Assembly: GCA_021805775.1 (NCBI GenBank)
Contig: JAJZED010000006.1
Coordinates: 96,954 to 160,953 of the forward strand
Origin: a bacterium
GTDB lineage: Bacteria > Vulcanimicrobiota > Vulcanimicrobiia > Vulcanimicrobiales > Vulcanimicrobiaceae
Reading direction: 5' to 3'
Length of the DNA: 64,000 nucleotides
Notes under the pieces: model-generated
The model's database searches: none
What the model saw: only the letters and a program-made list of their open reading frames with translations
Told to the model about the DNA's origin: nothing
In this document: positions 36,984-45,031 of the stretch, piece after piece
Position numbering within the stretch: the stretch's first letter is position 1
How the letters are laid out: each line of letters begins with the position of its first letter
Program-made: the position numbers and the translations under genes

Positions 36984-37700
36984 ATGAGCGCCCTGCCCTT
37001 TACCATCGTCGTCCCGACCTACAACGAAGCCGGTGGCATCGAACGGCTCCTTCGGGGAGCCGTCGACGTTTTTCGTGCCGCCGCCCTCGATGGGGAGATC
37101 GTGGTAGTCGACGACAACTCGCCCGACGGCACCGGCGGAATCGTCGATCGGCTCTCCGCCGAGCTTCCCGTGCGCTGTCTGCACCGGCCGGGAAAGATGG
37201 GGCTCTCCAGCGGTGTGATCGACGGCTGGAAGGCCGCCCGACCCGAGTCGCTGGCTTTGGGAGCGATGGACGCCGATTTCAGCCACGATATCCGCATCAT
37301 TCCGAAGATGGTCGAGGCGCTTGCATCCGGGCAGTATGGGCTCGCCGTCGGCAGCCGCTACGTTCCGGGCGGCGGCATCGCCAATTGGCCGGCAAAGCGG
37401 ATATTTACGTCGCGGGTCGCCTGCATGCTCGCGCGTCCGCTGACGCCGATCGCCGACGTTACGAGCGGATTCTTTTTGGTGAAACGCGAGGCGCTCGATG
37501 GGGTCGAGCTCGACCCGATCGGCTTTAAGATCGGGCTTGAGGTGATTGCAAAGGCTCGCTACGGGCGGGCGTTGGAGATTCCTTACGTCTTTACCGATCG
37601 CATCGTCGGCGAATCGAAACTCAATCAAAGTGAGATTCTCAACTATATCAAGCAATTGAGCCGGCTCTACCGGCGCCGCCTCACGGGCGCGAGAGCGTAA
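36984..37700 (+). CDS. Family 2 glycosyltransferase, dolichyl/polyprenyl-phosphate mannose synthase-like
   Basis: A 238-residue GT2 enzyme. FTIVVPTYNEAGGIE at the N-terminus, IVVVDDNSPDGTG, the metal-binding DAD in AMDADFSHD, and VGSRYVPGGGI followed by TSGFFLVKREAL are typical of DPM1-like polyprenyl-phosphate mannosyl or glucosyl transferases. No C-terminal membrane helices are present, as in soluble DPM1. It should load a sugar on a lipid carrier at the cytoplasmic face. ATG 36984 has AGGA ahead of it. Confidence 0.88.
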   Translation: MSALPFTIVVPTYNEAGGIERLLRGAVDVFRAAALDGEIVVVDDNSPDGTGGIVDRLSAELPVRCLHRPGKMGLSSGVIDGWKAARPESLALGAMDADFSHDIRIIPKMVEALASGQYGLAVGSRYVPGGGIANWPAKRIFTSRVACMLARPLTPIADVTSGFFLVKREALDGVELDPIGFKIGLEVIAKARYGRALEIPYVFTDRIVGESKLNQSEILNYIKQLSRLYRRRLTGARA

Positions 37701-37704
37701 GCCG

Positions 37705-38574
37705 ATGCCGATGGCGGATTGGCTGCGCGGCGGGCGCAATCGCGATAAAGTTCGCGACGACGCGGCCCAATGGGTGAAGTGTCCGAGTTGCGGCGAGGTA
37801 CTCTATCGTCCCGATCTTTCGGCGAACCTCGATGTCTGCGCGCGTTGTTCGCACCACTTTCGCATGCGGGCGCACGACCGCATCCTTTCGCTCGTCGACG
37901 GCGATTTCGAAGAGATTGCGCGCGACATCCTTCCCGCCGATCCGCTAGCCTGGACCGATAAGAAAAGCTATCCGCAAAAACTCGCCGACGACGCCGAAAA
38001 AAGCGGCATGGACGAGGCGGTGCTCTGCGGCTTTGGGAGCATCGGGGGCTACGATGTCGCACTCGGCGTGATGGATTTCCATTTTCGCGGCGGAACGATG
38101 GGTTCGGTCGTCGGCGAACGCCTGACGCGTCTCATCGAGGCGGCGACGCTTCGTCGGCTTCCCTGCACGATCTTCACCGCATCCGGCGGCGCGCGGATGG
38201 AAGAAGGCATGCTCGCGTTGATGCAGATGGCGAAGACGACCGCTGCGGTACTGCGGCTCAAGGCGAGCGGAGAGCCCTTTATAACCGTACTCACCGATCC
38301 GACGACCGGGGGCGTCTCGGCCTCCTTTGCTTTTCAGGCCGACGTCATTCTCGCCGAACGCAATGCGATGATCGGTTTCGCAGGCCGTCGCGTCATCGAA
38401 CAGACGATTCGGCAGCGCTTGCCCGATCGTTTCCAGACCGCAGAGTTTTTGCTCGAGCGCGGGCATATCGACGGAGTCGTCGAGCGCGCAAATTTGAAGC
38501 CGACGCTGGAGCGAATTCTCGGATATGCGCGCGCGGGTCGCGAGCGCCGCAAGCGCGCGGAGTTGTCGGCATGA
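37705..38574 (+). CDS. accD: Acetyl-CoA carboxylase carboxyltransferase subunit beta
   Basis: A 289-residue subunit. The N-terminal zinc ribbon (CPSCGEVLYRP, CARCSHHF) is followed by the carboxyltransferase fold with GGTMGSVVGERLTRLIE, ASGGARMEEG and TTGGVSASFAFQADV. With AccA it moves carboxyl from biotin to acetyl-CoA, the first step of fatty acid synthesis. Stop and accA start overlap (ATGA), ensuring matched amounts. Confidence 0.97.
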   Translation: MPMADWLRGGRNRDKVRDDAAQWVKCPSCGEVLYRPDLSANLDVCARCSHHFRMRAHDRILSLVDGDFEEIARDILPADPLAWTDKKSYPQKLADDAEKSGMDEAVLCGFGSIGGYDVALGVMDFHFRGGTMGSVVGERLTRLIEAATLRRLPCTIFTASGGARMEEGMLALMQMAKTTAAVLRLKASGEPFITVLTDPTTGGVSASFAFQADVILAERNAMIGFAGRRVIEQTIRQRLPDRFQTAEFLLERGHIDGVVERANLKPTLERILGYARAGRERRKRAELSA

Positions 38575-39548
38575 ATCCATTGCTCGAACGCGAGAAAGGC
38601 TTGTTGGAACTCGAGCGGCGGATCGAAGATTTGCGTTCGGCGAGCGAGGGAAAGCGGATCGATATGTCCGCCGAGATCGCTTCGCTCGAAAGTAAATATC
38701 GCCAGTTGCTCGCCGAACTCTTCGGTTCGCTGACGCCGTGGGAAAAAGTCCATATGGCGCGCCATCCGCGCCGTCCGACGGCGTTGGATTACATAGCGGG
38801 TTTCGATGCGTTCGATGAATTACACGGCGACCGCATGTTCCGCGACGATCCGGCGATCGTCGGCGGCTTTGCGCGCCTCGGCGGCCACTCCATCGTCGCG
38901 ATCGGCCAACAGCGCGGACGCGATATGAAGGAAAATCTCGCGCGGAATTTCGGCATGTCGACTCCCGAGGGATATCGGAAGGGCGAGCGACTCGCGCAAC
39001 TCGCAGAGCGCTTTAACCTCCCCTTGGTCACATTCGTCGATACGAAGGGGGCCGACCCCGGCATCCTCTCCGAAGAGCACGCGCAGTCCGAGGCGATCGC
39101 AAGCTCGTTAGAAGTCTTTGCCGGTCTGAAGGTGCCGACGCTCTGCGTCGTTATCGGCGAGGGCGGTTCGGGGGGCGCGCTCGCGCTGGCAATCGCCGAC
39201 CGCGTGATTATGCTCGAGCATAGCGTCTATTCCGTGGCCTCACCCGAAGGCTGCGCGGCGATTCTATGGGGCGATGCGAGTAAAGCCGATGAGGCCGCCG
39301 CGCACTTGAAATTGACGGCTGCGGATCTGCGCGGTTTCGGAATCGCCGACGAAGTAATTCCCGAACCACTCGGAGGAGCCCACCGCGACCCGGAGGGAAC
39401 GGTGACGCGCGTGCTCGACCGGGTCGGAGCGTTGCTCGATATTCTTGAAACGTACTCGTTACGAGAACTTCTCGATGCACGCTATGAAAAATATCGACAC
39501 TTAGGAAGCTGGCGTGACGCCGTTGCCGGTTCGGATGGTGCGACGTGA
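38571..39548 (+). CDS. accA: Acetyl-CoA carboxylase carboxyltransferase subunit alpha
   Basis: A 325-residue subunit with HMARHPRRPTALDYI, FDELHGDR, FGMSTPEGYRKGERL and IGEGGSGGALALAIADRV, all characteristic of AccA. It forms the alpha2beta2 transferase with AccD. The stop overlaps the GTG of the next gene by the GTGA arrangement. The biotin carrier and biotin carboxylase genes are not in the window. Confidence 0.97.
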   Translation: MNPLLEREKGLLELERRIEDLRSASEGKRIDMSAEIASLESKYRQLLAELFGSLTPWEKVHMARHPRRPTALDYIAGFDAFDELHGDRMFRDDPAIVGGFARLGGHSIVAIGQQRGRDMKENLARNFGMSTPEGYRKGERLAQLAERFNLPLVTFVDTKGADPGILSEEHAQSEAIASSLEVFAGLKVPTLCVVIGEGGSGGALALAIADRVIMLEHSVYSVASPEGCAAILWGDASKADEAAAHLKLTAADLRGFGIADEVIPEPLGGAHRDPEGTVTRVLDRVGALLDILETYSLRELLDARYEKYRHLGSWRDAVAGSDGAT

Positions 39549-39868
39549 TCTCCGCTCTCGCGAGACATCCACTGGTTCGTTCTTTCCGGCGATTTGCCGC
39601 CCTCGCGGTCGGCTCGGTTTTTCTGCTCTTGGTGGCAGCGCAGTTCGCACGCGTCATAACTACCGATGTCAAGTTATCTTCCGACCTCCACCAAACGCGG
39701 ATTCAAATCGCTCGCTACGAACGGCGCGATGCGCGTTTGCGTCGTCGTATCGGTCGCCTGCGAACCGCCCGCGGAGCGATTCCCGAGATTCACGAACGTT
39801 TGCGGATGCTCGCACCGAACGAACGTATGGTCCTCGTCGAACCGCTCCCGTCGCCATCGGTCCATTGA
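39545..39868 (+). CDS. Septum formation initiator family protein (FtsB/DivIC-like)
   Basis: A 107-residue bitopic protein starting at GTG inside the accA stop. One membrane helix (residues about 18-38, LAVGSVFLLLVAAQFARV) is followed by a basic coiled coil and the short C-terminal segment RLRMLAPNERMVLVEPLP, which parallels the conserved end of FtsB/DivIC proteins. These link FtsL and FtsQ in the divisome. The S1-domain gene and ppx downstream repeat the divIC - yabR-type order seen in Gram-positive genomes, which supports the call despite low sequence conservation. Confidence 0.75.
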   Translation: MISALARHPLVRSFRRFAALAVGSVFLLLVAAQFARVITTDVKLSSDLHQTRIQIARYERRDARLRRRIGRLRTARGAIPEIHERLRMLAPNERMVLVEPLPSPSVH

Positions 39869-40218
39869 ACCAGCCTGAAAAACGGAATGGAACCGTCGTG
39901 CAGATTCATGCACACGGTGCGCTCGTGCGTTTGGAGAACGGCGAGCTTGCAAGCCTAAACGAAAATGAAGTCGCGGCGTACAGAAAATTTCTCGAACGCG
40001 CGATGCAGGTCGACCGAGAAATCGAATTGGCGGTGCTATCGCATAACCGTCGTTTGGAAGCGAAGGTGATTCCGTTGCAGCGCGACGATGCGTTCGAGGA
40101 GCAACTCATACGCTTCAATAAAAGCGATGAGGGAGAGGATGCCGAGAGTTCGCAAGGCGCCTCGCCGCCGCGACGCCGACGTTTCGTACCGAAGAAACGC
40201 GACGATCCCAAACCTTGA
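39865..40218 (+). CDS. Small S1-like RNA-binding domain protein
   Basis: A 117-residue protein read from TTG 39865, overlapping the preceding stop (TTGA). Residues 8-70 look like an OB/S1 barrel (NGTVVQIHAHGALVRLENG, then EIELAVLSHNRRLEAKVIPL); the tail is acidic then very basic (PRRRRFVPKKRDDPKP). The position between a DivIC-like gene and ppx matches YabR-type S1 proteins. RNA binding is inferred from fold and the basic tail. Confidence 0.65.
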   Translation: MNQPEKRNGTVVQIHAHGALVRLENGELASLNENEVAAYRKFLERAMQVDREIELAVLSHNRRLEAKVIPLQRDDAFEEQLIRFNKSDEGEDAESSQGASPPRRRRFVPKKRDDPKP

Positions 40219-41177
40219 GCGGCTACCTCGCCGTCATTTCAATCGGCACGAATTCGACGCGCGTCTTACTCGGAGATGTACCCGAGGGGCGCCCTCACGT
40301 CGCGCTCGAACGCTCTATCGGAACCCGTCTTGGTGAAGGCGTCGGAGCGAGCGGGATGCTCGGAGAAGAACCGATGGAACGCACGCTCGAGGCCGTGCGG
40401 GTGCACGTGGGAAGCGTACGCGGCCACTATGTGCGCTTGTATGCCATCGCGACCAGCGCGGTCCGTCGGGCGACGAATCGCGATGTATTCGGGCGCGCGG
40501 TCGAACGGATAACTGGGGTGCCGCTGCGCGTGCTCTCGGGCGAGGAAGAGGCCGCTGCATCCTTTCGTGGAGCGATAGCGAGCCTTCCGCCGAGCCCCGG
40601 CACGATGACCGGAGCGATCGACGTCGGGGGCGGAAGCACGGAGTATGCGCTCGGTGACGGCGCTCTTCCGCAACGCTCGCTCTCGGCGGAGATCGGTGCG
40701 GTGCGCCTGACCGAGGCGGTGCCGCAGCTCGCCGGTTTTGCCGGACCGGTTGAAGCTGAGGCGATGGAGCGAGCGCGCGCGCTCGCGAGCGAACGCCTGG
40801 CGGCGTTTGCAGATTTTCGTGGAGCGGAGCGCATCGCGCTCGTCGGCGGTAGTGCGACGAGCGCGGCGTCGCTCGTTCGCGGCAGGCGCGGCCGGATCGA
40901 ACGCTACGAACTGACGCGCGATCTGCTCGCCGCCACGTTCACGCGGCTCTGCTCGCTCGGTATCGACGAGCGGCGAGCGCTCGAAGGTGTTAAAGCTCAG
41001 CGCGCCGATATTCTCCCTGCCGGCGTATTGATTCTTGCGGCCGCTCTGGAACGTTTGGAGATGGATCGCGCGACGGTTACTGCGGGGGATCTCCTGCTCG
41101 GCTATCTCCTCCAACAGCAGGATGCGTTGGCGGCCGCGCGGCATCAGGGCAGAACGGGAGGGTGGTGGAATCGGTAG
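40215..41177 (+). CDS. Ppx/GppA phosphatase family protein
   Basis: A 320-residue exopolyphosphatase or pppGpp phosphatase-like protein of the short (about 300 residue) type. Phosphate-binding ISIGTNSTRVLLGD at the N-terminus, ATSAVRRATNRDVF, LSGEEEAAASF and GAIDVGGGSTEYALG are the family's ASKHA motifs. It starts at TTG inside the S1 gene stop. Oddly, its last seven codons and stop (41156-41177) lie within tRNA-Leu, so the two must share bases. Whether it acts on polyP or alarmone cannot be told. Confidence 0.88.
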   Translation: MSGYLAVISIGTNSTRVLLGDVPEGRPHVALERSIGTRLGEGVGASGMLGEEPMERTLEAVRVHVGSVRGHYVRLYAIATSAVRRATNRDVFGRAVERITGVPLRVLSGEEEAAASFRGAIASLPPSPGTMTGAIDVGGGSTEYALGDGALPQRSLSAEIGAVRLTEAVPQLAGFAGPVEAEAMERARALASERLAAFADFRGAERIALVGGSATSAASLVRGRRGRIERYELTRDLLAATFTRLCSLGIDERRALEGVKAQRADILPAGVLILAAALERLEMDRATVTAGDLLLGYLLQQQDALAAARHQGRTGGWWNR

Positions 41178-41239
41178 ACACAGCAGACTTAAAATCTGCC
41201 GCTCGAAAGGGCATCCGGGTTCAAGCCCCGGCCTTCCCA
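41156..41239 (+). tRNA. tRNA-Leu (UAA)
   Basis: An 84-base class II tRNA: acceptor GGGAGGG pairs with CCTTCCC (one G-U), anticodon stem GCAGA/TCTGC with loop CTTAAAA gives anticodon TAA at 41190-41192, a long variable arm, and T arm with GTTCAAGC. CCA is not encoded (AATAA follows). The 5' 22 bases double as the end of the Ppx/GppA gene. Confidence 0.96.
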
Positions 41240-41287
41240 AATAATTGCATCGGCAACCAACATGCGCGCTCGGAGGTTTGAGCGGGC

Positions 41288-42382
41288 ATGTCCGCTTCAT
41301 TGTTTTCGCCGTTTTCGCTGCGCTCTGTCGATATTTCCAATCGCGTCGTCGTTTCGCCGATGTGCCAATATTCGGCGCTCGACGGCACCGCATCGGATTG
41401 GCATCTCGTTAACCTCGGTCATCTCGCTCTCTCGGGGCCTGGATTGGTATTCTTCGAGGCAACGCACGTCAATCCGGAAGGGCGGATCACGCCGCATTGC
41501 CTCGGTCTCTATAGCGACGAGAACGAACGCGGGCTCAAACGCGTCGTCGATTTTCTCAAAACCTGGTCGCAGAGCCGCGTCGGCATTCAACTCGGACACG
41601 CCGGGCGTAAAGGCGGAACGCGGCCACCCTTTGCCGTCGGCGATTTACCGCCCGATCCCCCGCTTTGGCAACCGGTCGCACCGAGCGCACTCGCTTATGA
41701 CGAGGGCTGGGCGCAGCCGATGGCGCTCGACCGAAACGGGATCGCAGGAGCGATCGTGGATTTTGTCGCGGCGGCGAAACGCGCGCAGCGTGCCGGCGTC
41801 GAGGTGGTGGAGCTCCATTTCGCGCACGGTTATCTCGCGCACCAATTTCTCTCGCCGCTGAGCAACCAACGCGACGACGAGTACGGTGGATCCTTGGAGA
41901 ACCGCATGCGTTTCCCATTGGAACTCTTTGCGGCCGTGCGCGAGGCGCTGCCCGCGGAGATGCCGGTCGGCGTCCGAATTTCGGCGACCGATTTCGTCGA
42001 AGGTGGTTGGGATCTCGAATCGTCGATAGCGTTGGTGCGGCGGCTCGCCGAACTCGGCTGTGATTTTGTCGACGTTAGCGGCGGCGGGCTCTCACCGTTG
42101 CAGAAAATTCATCCGGCGCCGGGCTATCAGGTCGATTTTGCAAAAGCGATCCGTGCGGCGACCGGAATGGCGACGATCGCCGTCGGGATGATCGTCGACC
42201 CCGAGCACGCCGAGCGCATCGTGCGCGACGGCGAGGCCGATTTCGTCGCGCTCGCGCGCGGCTTTCTGCGCGATCCGCGCTGGCTCTGGAACGCCGCCGA
42301 CGCGCTGGGAGGCGAGAGCTTCGTACCGCCGCAGTACCAACGCGGTCGTCAGATCGCGATTCCGAAACCCATTCCCAGGTAA
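41288..42382 (+). CDS. namA: NADH:flavin oxidoreductase, Old Yellow Enzyme (YqjM/NamA class)
   Basis: A 364-residue FMN enzyme reducing activated C=C bonds with NAD(P)H. The YqjM-type redox cysteine and tyrosine are in SPMCQYSA near residue 25; IQLGHAGRKG holds the substrate-binding histidine, and HFAHGYLAHQFLSPLSNQRDDEYGGSLENR is split around residues 178-207. The C-terminal FMN phosphate site FVALARGFLRDPRW is present. The 3' end overlaps by 34 bases the 3' end of the convergent gene. Confidence 0.9.
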   Translation: MSASLFSPFSLRSVDISNRVVVSPMCQYSALDGTASDWHLVNLGHLALSGPGLVFFEATHVNPEGRITPHCLGLYSDENERGLKRVVDFLKTWSQSRVGIQLGHAGRKGGTRPPFAVGDLPPDPPLWQPVAPSALAYDEGWAQPMALDRNGIAGAIVDFVAAAKRAQRAGVEVVELHFAHGYLAHQFLSPLSNQRDDEYGGSLENRMRFPLELFAAVREALPAEMPVGVRISATDFVEGGWDLESSIALVRRLAELGCDFVDVSGGGLSPLQKIHPAPGYQVDFAKAIRAATGMATIAVGMIVDPEHAERIVRDGEADFVALARGFLRDPRWLWNAADALGGESFVPPQYQRGRQIAIPKPIPR

Positions 42383-43140
42383 TGCGAGGGTACGCCGGCG
42401 CTCGTCGATTGAGCGGCCTCGATATCGAGTTCGAGTGTCGGCGTCGCTTCATACTGGAAGCCGCCGTCGATCGTAAAGGCGCCGGGGGCTCCCGGTGCGG
42501 TCTGCGAGAGCGCGACGCCCTCGAGGTAGGCCTGAAAGCGCGGCGTCAGGAGATCCGTCAGCGCCATCGAGGGTTGGAGGGCGAGGTAGCGCTCTCGCCT
42601 GCCGCTCTTGCTGAAGCCGCTCGTATCGATCGCGGCGATGGTGAGCCCGAGCCCCGCGCGCGCTCCTAGGGCGGTCGCCAGATCGAGATTGAACGTGGTC
42701 GATGGGGCCCCGAGCGTCACCCCGGCCGCTGCGGTCGGAAAATTTTGGAGCAGATCGAAGGCGCCGCCGAGCGTCGACCGGTCGAGAAACTGCCACTTGA
42801 GCCCCACTCCGAGGTCTTGAAGCCCCGCCGCCGGCAGCGTGCTTCCAGTGACGAGATTCGGCCCGTTGATATCGGCTTCGAAACCATGCCCGAGCCCGTA
42901 GCGCAGGAATCCCTGCCCCACGCTCACGTTACTGCCGGCGGCATCGACGGTATTCTGAACGCCGAACTCACCGACGAAGCGATGCCGTGCGACGGCGCAG
43001 GTCGAAAAGCCGATCGTGGGGCGGTTGAGAATCGCCAGGAGCCCCCCGTCGCAGAGGCTCGTGGGTTTCGGCGCCGTCGCCGCTCCCAACGTTGCCGCCA
43101 GGGTTGCGGCGAGGGCGAGAGCGCGACATGTCGAAAGCAT
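42349..43140 (-). CDS. Small outer-membrane beta-barrel-like protein
   Basis: A 263-residue exported protein with a signal peptide (LALAATLAATLGAATA) and short alternating strands of the type seen in transporter-like outer-membrane proteins of the phenol-degradation MetA or YfaZ kind (FVGEFGVQNTVDAAGSNV, GLGHGFEADINGP, LGVGLKWQF). Two early cysteines (about residues 29 and 48) could pair. It ends MGFGIAI. Function is unknown. It is divergent from etfB. Confidence 0.6.
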   Translation of the reverse strand: MLSTCRALALAATLAATLGAATAPKPTSLCDGGLLAILNRPTIGFSTCAVARHRFVGEFGVQNTVDAAGSNVSVGQGFLRYGLGHGFEADINGPNLVTGSTLPAAGLQDLGVGLKWQFLDRSTLGGAFDLLQNFPTAAAGVTLGAPSTTFNLDLATALGARAGLGLTIAAIDTSGFSKSGRRERYLALQPSMALTDLLTPRFQAYLEGVALSQTAPGAPGAFTIDGGFQYEATPTLELDIEAAQSTSAGVPSHYLGMGFGIAI

Positions 43141-43268
43141 CCTCTCGACCTTTGCAGGCGCGAAAGTGTCTCCCCTGCTCGTAGGATGGCACGGAATGCC
43201 TCCTTCGTAGTGAGATGAGGCATCGCTTCGATACGTTTCCCGTTCATCTACAGGAGGACGCCGTACAC

Positions 43269-44057
43269 GTGAAAATCGTGGTCACCGTCAAGTTGGTTCC
43301 CGATCCCAACGGCGAGAAAAAACTCGACCCCGCAACCAAGCGATTGGTGCGAACGGGCGTCGAAACCGTTATCAATCCCTACGACGAATACGCATTGGAA
43401 GCTGCATTGCAGCTCAAGGAGCGCATCGGTGGTGATAGCACCGTAACGGTGTTCTGTATGTCGCCCGAATCGCTCAAAGAATCGTTGCGCAAGGCGTTAG
43501 CGATGGGCGCAGATGGTGCCGTTATGCTCAGCGATAGCTCGCTTGAGGGCAGCGACGTATGGGCGAGCGCGCATGCGATGAGCCTCGCGCTCAAGCGAAT
43601 CGGATTCGATATTCTCATCGTCGGCGGACTCACCGATGACGGCAGCACCGGAGCGGTGCCCGGTGCGCTCGCGGAATTTCTCGGGGTGCCCTGCTTGACC
43701 AACGTACGGAAAATCGAAATCGCCGATGGCAAGGTGCGCGTCGAACGCGAGACCGATGGCGGCTATCAAGAGGTGACCGGATCGCTCCCGATGCTCGTCA
43801 CGACCGCGTTGACGATCGGCGAACCGCGCTACCCGTCGCTCAAAGGTATCATGGGAGCGAAGAAAAAGCCGATCGATATGTTGAGCGTTGCCGATATCGG
43901 TGCCGCCGATACCGTTGGTTCGGCGGGATCGAAGACCGAATTGCTCTCCTTTGCGCCGCCGCCCGCACGTGGCGCGGGGCAAATCGTAACCCCGGAGGAT
44001 CCCGCCGCAGGCGCGGCGGCGATTCTCGCCTTTCTTAAAGATAAAAAGTTGGTGTGA
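43269..44057 (+). CDS. etfB: Electron transfer flavoprotein subunit beta
   Basis: A 262-residue EtfB: KIVVTVKLVPDP at the N-terminus, GVETVINPYDEYALEAAL, MGADGAVMLSD and the signature LVTTALTIGEPRYPSLKGIMGAKKKPI. It binds AMP and pairs with EtfA to carry electrons from acyl-CoA and other dehydrogenases. GTG 43269 is chosen since it gives the normal N-terminus and has AGGAGG 11 bases ahead. The stop overlaps the etfA ATG (TGATG). Confidence 0.95.
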   Translation: MKIVVTVKLVPDPNGEKKLDPATKRLVRTGVETVINPYDEYALEAALQLKERIGGDSTVTVFCMSPESLKESLRKALAMGADGAVMLSDSSLEGSDVWASAHAMSLALKRIGFDILIVGGLTDDGSTGAVPGALAEFLGVPCLTNVRKIEIADGKVRVERETDGGYQEVTGSLPMLVTTALTIGEPRYPSLKGIMGAKKKPIDMLSVADIGAADTVGSAGSKTELLSFAPPPARGAGQIVTPEDPAAGAAAILAFLKDKKLV

Positions 44058-45031
44058 TGAAAAACGTAATCGTTTACGTAGAACAGAAGAAGGGCGCGAC
44101 TCGCAAGGTCACCTTCGAAATGTTGACCGAAGCGCGGAAAATCGCCGATGCGCTCGGCGGCCGCGCCGTCGCCGTCGTTCTTGGAGCCGGTTCCGCACAG
44201 GTTGCGGAGCAACTCAAGAACTATCCGGTCGACGCCGTGCAAGTCGTCGAAGACCCCGCAGTGGACACGTTCTTGCTCGATCCGATCGTCCATTATTTGG
44301 AAGTCGCGGCAAAAAACGTCGGCCCGTCGCTGCTCCTCATTCCCAACACGCTCTCGGGACGAGATCTCGCCGGACGGCTGGTCGCTCGACTCGATGCCGG
44401 TATCGCCGCCGACGTAACGGAGATCGCTGCGGCGAACGGTCGCGTTGAGTGCGTCTCGCCGAAACTCGGCGGCGCGCTGGTGACTCATTGCGTCCTGCGC
44501 GCCGGGGATTACGGCATTGCGACGATTCGCCCGGGTGCATTTACCGCCGCGCCGGGCGGCAGTGGCGCTTCGATCGAGCGGCACGATGCGCAGAGCGCAA
44601 ATTATCCCCTCGCGATCGAACGTGACGTCGAAGAAGGCTCGGGCGAGATGGCGCTCGAGGAAGCGCCGGTCGTTATCGCCGGCGGGCGTGGGATGGGCGG
44701 CGCCGAGCCGTTCACGACGATGCTCAAACCCCTGGCAGACGTATTCGGCGGTGCGGTCGGTGCATCGCGCGCCGCAGCCGACGCCGGGTGGGTTAGTTAT
44801 AGCTTGCAGATCGGACAGACCGGAAAAACGGTCAGCCCGCCGCTCTATATCGCCGTCGGAATCTCCGGTGCGATTCAGCATAAGGTCGGTATGCGCGCAT
44901 CGGGAACGATCGTTGCGATCAATAAAGACGCGTCGGCCCCGATCGCCGAGTTCGCCGATCTCACCGTTGTCGGAGATGCCTTCGCAATCGTTCCGGAATT
45001 AACGAAACTCGTCACGGCGGCGAAGCAGTGA
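44057..45031 (+). CDS. etfA: Electron transfer flavoprotein subunit alpha
   Basis: A 324-residue EtfA with the C-terminal FAD domain: VIAGGRGMGG, GASRAAADAGW, QIGQTGKTVSPPLYIAVGISGAIQH and INKDASAPIAEFADL. ATG 44057 overlaps the etfB stop. Its own stop overlaps the start of the TPR gene, so three genes are coupled. No ETF-quinone oxidoreductase is in the window. Confidence 0.96.
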   Translation: MKNVIVYVEQKKGATRKVTFEMLTEARKIADALGGRAVAVVLGAGSAQVAEQLKNYPVDAVQVVEDPAVDTFLLDPIVHYLEVAAKNVGPSLLLIPNTLSGRDLAGRLVARLDAGIAADVTEIAAANGRVECVSPKLGGALVTHCVLRAGDYGIATIRPGAFTAAPGGSGASIERHDAQSANYPLAIERDVEEGSGEMALEEAPVVIAGGRGMGGAEPFTTMLKPLADVFGGAVGASRAAADAGWVSYSLQIGQTGKTVSPPLYIAVGISGAIQHKVGMRASGTIVAINKDASAPIAEFADLTVVGDAFAIVPELTKLVTAAKQ

